Source of the DNA: Bryopsis sp. KO-2023
Lineage: Eukaryota; Chlorophyta; Ulvophyceae; Bryopsidales; Bryopsidaceae
Direction: 5' to 3'
Length of the DNA: 64,000 bases
NCBI GenBank assembly: GCA_030272585.1
Contig: BSYQ01000006.1
Coordinates: forward strand, 3,621,001-3,685,000
Position numbers and translations under genes: made by a program. Shown here piece after piece: positions 59,443-64,000 of this stretch. The stretch's first letter is position 1. Each line of letters opens with the position of its first letter. The notes beneath the pieces were generated by a model, which was not told the DNA's origin, ran no database searches, and saw nothing but the letters and a program-made list of their open reading frames with translations.

Positions 59443-61922
59443 ATGGTAGACAGCGTTGGGTCTGATCCTGGCGTCCCTTGTGAAGAACCCAAACGCGTGG
59501 GTCCGGGGTGCCTGGCTCTACACAGCCACCGCACGCTGCGAAAATTTCGTCAGAAGTTTAAAAACTCCTTCCTCGAAGACACGTCGCTGACGGAACTGGA
59601 AGAGATCGGCGTGGTGGGGAATTGACGGCTTCGTTTCGAACCATCCCTTAAACGATCTTAGTTTATGTTGGTGTAGCACGTGGCTCCTTTGGGTGACTAC
59701 CATCCCTGATGGATTCTTGTGTTCGGACGTCAAAGGCGCGTGTTGTGTGGGTTGCGTGAATAGGGAGGTTTTGCGATCGTTCGTAAGTGTCGACTGAAAT
59801 CCAAGAACGGCGAAGAAGAGGTGGTTGCTGTGAAAGAGCTCAGGGACTCTTGTTTCTCATCCGAACGGGACGTCGACGACTTTTTCTCGGAGACACAACT
59901 TTTGCGTCTGCTGGACAATCCCAATGTGGTGCAATTCAAAGGCGTCACCAGCGAAGTGGGGAACAAAGGGCCCTCCCTCGCCATCATCCAAGAGTATATG
60001 AACCTGGGCTCCCTAAAAGATCTGCTCGTCAAGCAGATGCGAGACGACGAGAAGGGGCTTTACAGTTGGGAAAGCGGTTTGACGTGGATGCTGCAGGTGG
60101 CGCGAGGTCTCGCTCACTTGCACGGTTTGAAAGCCACCGTCATCCACAGGGATCTCAAACCCGAAAACATCCTCTTGACGAGCACGAACGGAGGGCTCGT
60201 GCGGGCTAAAATCGCCGACTTTGGTTTGAGCGCGATGGTGCGCAAACCCAAGAGGTCGTACAGCGGCATAGGTCGAGCTTCATTGAATCTAACGGAAAAC
60301 CCACGCAAGTTCAACAAGAGCGCCTCTTTGCGCAAGCAGCCCAGTTCGCTCCCTGCGTCTGAGGGGGGCAAACGGAAGCAGCTGGTGAAAGGGGATAAGT
60401 TCGCGGGGAGTAACATGATCAGGTGCTCGACATTCGTAGAGAAATTGTTCGAGCGATCGAGCGTTGGCTCGTGGTCGTGGGATGAAGCAGACCCTGAGAT
60501 TGGACGCGTCTCATCCATTCAGGTGATCGACTGGAGGATTTGCAACAGCGAGCAATCTGTTTGGGAAATTGACCAGCAGGCAAAATCATGGCTCCGCTTT
60601 CAAGAATGGATCGGGTATTCCTTTATGAATTGAGGGAAGGCTAACTGACTGGCGTTTGGGTTCTTGTGGGCGTGATTTTTTTTTTACAAGGAGGAAGCTG
60701 GTCCATTGCCGGTGGAGGAAAAACTTCATGATCTGTCGGGAAGAACAGGCTCATTGATGTACATGGCGCCAGAAGTGCTTCGCTCGGAAAAGTACAACGA
60801 GAAGGTATTTGAAATATATATAGAAAGTAGAGTACCCCAGAAAAAAAAAGAGTATTATTCTTGGGATGTGATGGATCGAACTCCCCCCTTAACCAAAAAA
60901 AAAAATAAAAAAATCCAGAAATTGTCGAGATAAAGTCACAGGTGTGCAAGGCAAACCTAAACTTAGTCTAAAAATATACTTGTAGTTCCTGGAAACTTTT
61001 CAGGGGGTACAAAATGCTGTGCTTTCACTAAGCCATGGCTATTTTTTTTGAAGTCATTAGGCAGTAAGGTTTGACACATCAACAGGAAATTCGCAATCTT
61101 CCAAAAAGAGAAAGAAAAAAGATTCTTGTATTGTTGTTTAACATTTCTAAAAAATATCACTTTTATTTACATTCACATTCGGTTCAGGCCCTCCAATTCA
61201 CCCCAAATCAGTTTTAGACCCCCCAAAATATCGTGATTTTATTAATTCGTGATGATCTAAATTGTGCCAAGCTCAAAAAATTATTTCCAAAATTGTGCGT
61301 TATTTTTCATATATTTTTTTTTAATTGCACAGATAAATCGGAAAAGGAACCGAGTGACATTCGACCTGATTCGATTTTCTTTTCCTCCTTTAAAAAAATT
61401 TGCCACAACTGAAGGAATTTTAAGGCGCTTTAGTGCAAGCATGGTTTTATACTAGGCCCTTGCTCGCTGCCCGGAATATACGGATATTGACTATCTGTGA
61501 CTAAAAATAACAACTCATGCAGCAATCCTGACCATTTTTTCAATATCCAAGGCGCTTGGTTGTTCGATGGACTGATGATCGTTTCATGTGGCATACATCA
61601 GGTCGACACCTTTTCGTTTGGGGTCATCTTATTCGAGGTCCTGAGTGGATATAAAATCATTTACATGATTCTCGACATGAACTCCGACCCGATGCTCCAG
61701 ATCGAGCGCTACGCAGAGAATGTCGCCAAAGGTTTTCGGCCCCCCATTCCTGCGGATTGGCCCGCCAGCATCAGAACCTTGATTTCCGATTGTTGGGCGG
61801 CCGACCCCATGCATCGACCCAGAATGAAAGACGTGGTGAAACGCTTGGAGCACATTTTAATGAACCGGGACTTCACCATGAACGTATTACTCAAGGCCTT
61901 GTGTTGCTGTCCAGTGCAATAG
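59443..61922 (+). CDS. TKL-type protein kinase with long activation-segment insert
   Basis: Four exons (59443-59610, 59764-60522, 60691-60804, 61602-61922) join in phase 0 to 453 residues. After a short N-terminal part (TLRKFRQKFKNSF) the kinase begins at LEEIGGGFAIVRKCRL. It has VVAVKEL, HRDLKPENILL, DFGLS, GSLMYMAPEVL, DTFSFGVILFEVL and DCWAADPMHRPRM, all the residues of an active Ser/Thr kinase. The DFG-to-APE interval is about 150 residues instead of 20-30. The insert is basic and Ser-rich (RASLNLTENPRKFNKSASL), with many possible phosphorylation sites. The protein ends KALCCCPVQ, a cysteine cluster that could be S-acylated for membrane attachment. The fold is nearest the MAPKKK/Raf-like TKL group; the pathway is unknown. 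The first exon is the least certain. Confidence 0.82.
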
Positions 61923-63552
61923 CCGGGGAGGGGGGGGGGGGGCGGGGAGGGAGGGAGGGAAATCTCTCTTTGATCCGACATCATGGTTTCTGTATATGTG
62001 TACATAAAGGGGCAAGTTTCTGTCGTCTCTAGGCAGGCATTTCTTGTGCAGGGCAGCAATTCGTCCAGTCAATTCAATGCAGAGATATCAATGCAAGGTC
62101 AATGGTAGATATAGATTGGTTGCCCACTCCCGTTAGTTATGCTCATGGAAAAAGATGTTAGGCTTCGGACGAGGGTCATCCTATTTTTGGAATTTGATTG
62201 AAATTCGATGCTGGACTCACCCCTTCCAGTGAATGGGGGGGGGGGGGGCTTGCGACGGAGGGAAATTACAATGCAGGCTGATGTATGGAGAAGTTAGGCA
62301 TAGAAAAAAAAACTGGGGTTGGGAAAAAAAAGGAAAGTATAAGAAGAGGTTCGGAAGTGATTTGATTGAAAGTGGTTTGCAGGATGGCACATGCATAATG
62401 GCCAAATTTTGACTCCTGTCGGAATCGCACTTGCATCTTGACTGTGTCGTATCGAGCAGGGCAAAAAAAGAAAGTGAGAAAAAGTGATGGAAAAGAAAGG
62501 TGTAGAACAATACTACTGACTCCGAAAGTCTTCGAACTGAAAGGTGGGGGTGGTTGGGTCGATTCTTTGATTGTTTGATGTGGCGATGTTAGGTTCGTTG
62601 ATCGGTTGGGAAAGGCAACCAATTGTCATATGCCTCGGGGTTTATGTGCAAAAAATGATGTTTAGAGAACTCTTCTGTATGATATTCTCTAGGGGGTTGT
62701 GCAGTGAATCCACACAGAATTCCGCTACCAGTACAAGTTTGATTCGCGGTTGGGAATTTAAAAAAGCGCCTGAATCAGTGCTTTTGGACATAAGTGGTGG
62801 ATAGGCATACATACATATATATTTTTATAGGTTATCTATAGGTTTGTCCAGAACTGTTTTTGATTGTTTTGTTTCCAAACAATTTTGCACACAATGGTTT
62901 GTTTGTAGTGCCCAGATCATCAAGCAACTGGAGTTACTGGAAAGAAACATGCTCTCTTACAGGTTTCTGCTGCTACAGGTTTTCTGTCTTAATGAAATCA
63001 GCCTGCACTATTCCCCTCCCTCAAATGTTAAGAACAGTTATTTCACCATGAAAAGGGAAGAAAAAAAACGAAACAAAACAAAACCCTTTCAGCAAACCCT
63101 CTCTAAGAACCGAAAAATGTAGAAACCCTGACCAAAAAAAGGGACAGGAAACAAAACCCCCCAAAAAAGAATGAAAATGAACTCAAAACGTAGAAACCCT
63201 GACCAAATTAGGGGATAGGAAAAGAAACCCTACAAAAAGTATGAAAATTAACTCAAAACTGTGACACAAAATCATTTTGTTATTTATTCTAACAATTCAG
63301 AGAGAGAGTGTCTTCTTACTTCAGAAGACTACCCCACACATGTCTGATTCTGACCCCACCTCAAAATTTGAACATTCAAAATGAACAATGCAATTTTTTC
63401 TTCTCAGAACATCTCCCGTTGCTGAAAGCACTTTATCCGATCGCACATGTGTTTTCGCGTCAGAATTTGTGCCCCTCCCCCAAAAAAACAAACAAACAAA
63501 CAAACTACCGCCCAAAGCATAATGCTATCGAATGGCACACTACAGGCAAGTT
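61923..63552. other. Convergent spacer
   Basis: 3' ends of the kinase and the methyltransferase genes. G runs occur at 61925-61945 and 62236-62248. No gene was seen in 1.6 kb. Confidence 0.55.
63119..63260 (+). repeat. Tandem duplication, 71-bp unit twice
   Basis: The unit beginning gtagaaaccctgacc occurs at 63119 and 63190 and ends gaactcaaaac / taactcaaaac. Copies differ at roughly 15 percent of sites. It lies downstream of the methyltransferase stop codon. Confidence 0.85.
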
Positions 63553-64000
63553 TTAATTGTTATTTGATCTCACAGTGCCCTCTTGAGGCTCCGTCAATGG
63601 GACGTATCTCACACTCATGAGAGTTTCTGTGTAAACCGCTCCATCAGGGTCCTTATCCACACAGATCAATTCCTGAAGGAAGCACCCAAAATAGGCACCT
63701 TCAGCTCTCTTCCCCCTCCATCAACCCCAACAACAAAAGGCAAAAAAAAACAAATGCCCACACGACGATGTTGAAAATATTCATACATGATAAAAAAATT
63801 CCGAAAAACTGAATTCAGATAGACCAAGGTGTGTGCAAAAGATCCACATAAAAATCTTGTGCAACACCTTGAAATGCTGGTGAATGAACAGGTGAATTGA
63901 TAGATCAGCAGGCCTTTTGCATCATCCAAGTATCTTTTTGAGTTTCGAGTTTTGAGTTTTGCTTCGGACCTGGTAAACATCTCTTGGGCCCACAGGTATG
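63553..64000 (-). CDS. PCMT: Protein-L-isoaspartate O-methyltransferase, C-terminal part (gene runs off the window)
   Basis: Two minus-strand exons: 63970 to beyond 64000, reading IPVGPRDVYQ, and 63553-63672, reading ELICVDKDPDGAVYTETLMS then VRYVPLT and a short tail. They join in phase 0. PIMT uses S-adenosylmethionine to methylate isoaspartyl residues and start their repair. The (I/V)PVGP motif before a linker and the VRYVPLT ending after D-K-x-x-D-G are the usual C-terminus of the family. The methyltransferase core lies outside the window. The donor (GTCCGA) is weak but gives the expected join. Confidence 0.8.

Overview
The window is nuclear DNA of a eukaryote, very probably a green-lineage (streptophyte-type) alga. 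Almost every gene is cut by many short GT-AG introns. Three proteins are typical of the plant lineage: an ARF GTPase closest to plant ARFB1, a photolyase-like/alpha-beta-hydrolase fusion of the plant kind, and an exportin-T that follows plant PAUSED along its whole length. The standard genetic code is used: TAA, TAG and TGA all end host genes. Introns and spacers are rich in T runs, A runs and long C or G runs. The species cannot be named from this; an early-diverging streptophyte alga such as Mesostigma is only a guess. Exon boundaries below were read by eye from splice sites, reading phase and family resemblance.

Layout. 41-7577 (+): 3' part of a receptor with PAN/Apple domains, one membrane span and a pseudokinase. 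7578-13260: gene-poor, holding an inverted, decayed duplicate (about 9100-12990) of the exportin-T 3' region and its repeat-rich flank, plus a scrap of an expansin-like gene. 14842-17457 (+): glyoxylate/succinic semialdehyde reductase (GLYR1 type). 18049-21047 (-): SURF1, a cytochrome c oxidase assembly factor. 21868-23180 (-): Rab geranylgeranyltransferase alpha subunit, divergent from 23648-25810 (+), ARFB1-like GTPase. 27162-30499 (+): nicalin. 31198-38506 (+): exportin-T in 15 exons. 38890-45690: a repeat block carrying an apparently intact LINE (about 40113-45128) with ORF1, an endonuclease/reverse transcriptase ORF2 and a separate dUTPase ORF. 46991-50953 (-): membrane-anchored kinase-like protein. 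51923-54064 (+): photolyase-like/hydrolase fusion. 54631-55572 (+): intronless glycosylasparaginase of bacterial type. 56501-58298 (-): secreted protein with an Ala/Ser-rich body and Cys-rich tail. 59443-61922 (+): TKL-type protein kinase. 63553 to beyond 64000 (-): 3' end of a protein-L-isoaspartate O-methyltransferase.

The genes are mostly unrelated housekeeping functions: vesicle traffic (ARF, RabGGTase alpha), ER translocon biogenesis (nicalin), tRNA export, respiratory-chain assembly, aldehyde detoxification, glycoprotein turnover and protein repair. There are also two signalling genes and a secreted protein that I could not place.

The most unusual parts are the LINE and the duplication. 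ORF1 and ORF2 of the LINE lie in one frame separated by a single TAG, and ORF2 has no ATG before its first endonuclease motif. The dUTPase ORF starts directly after a splice-acceptor-like tract. The inverted duplicate of the region lacks the LINE, so it acts as a natural empty site.
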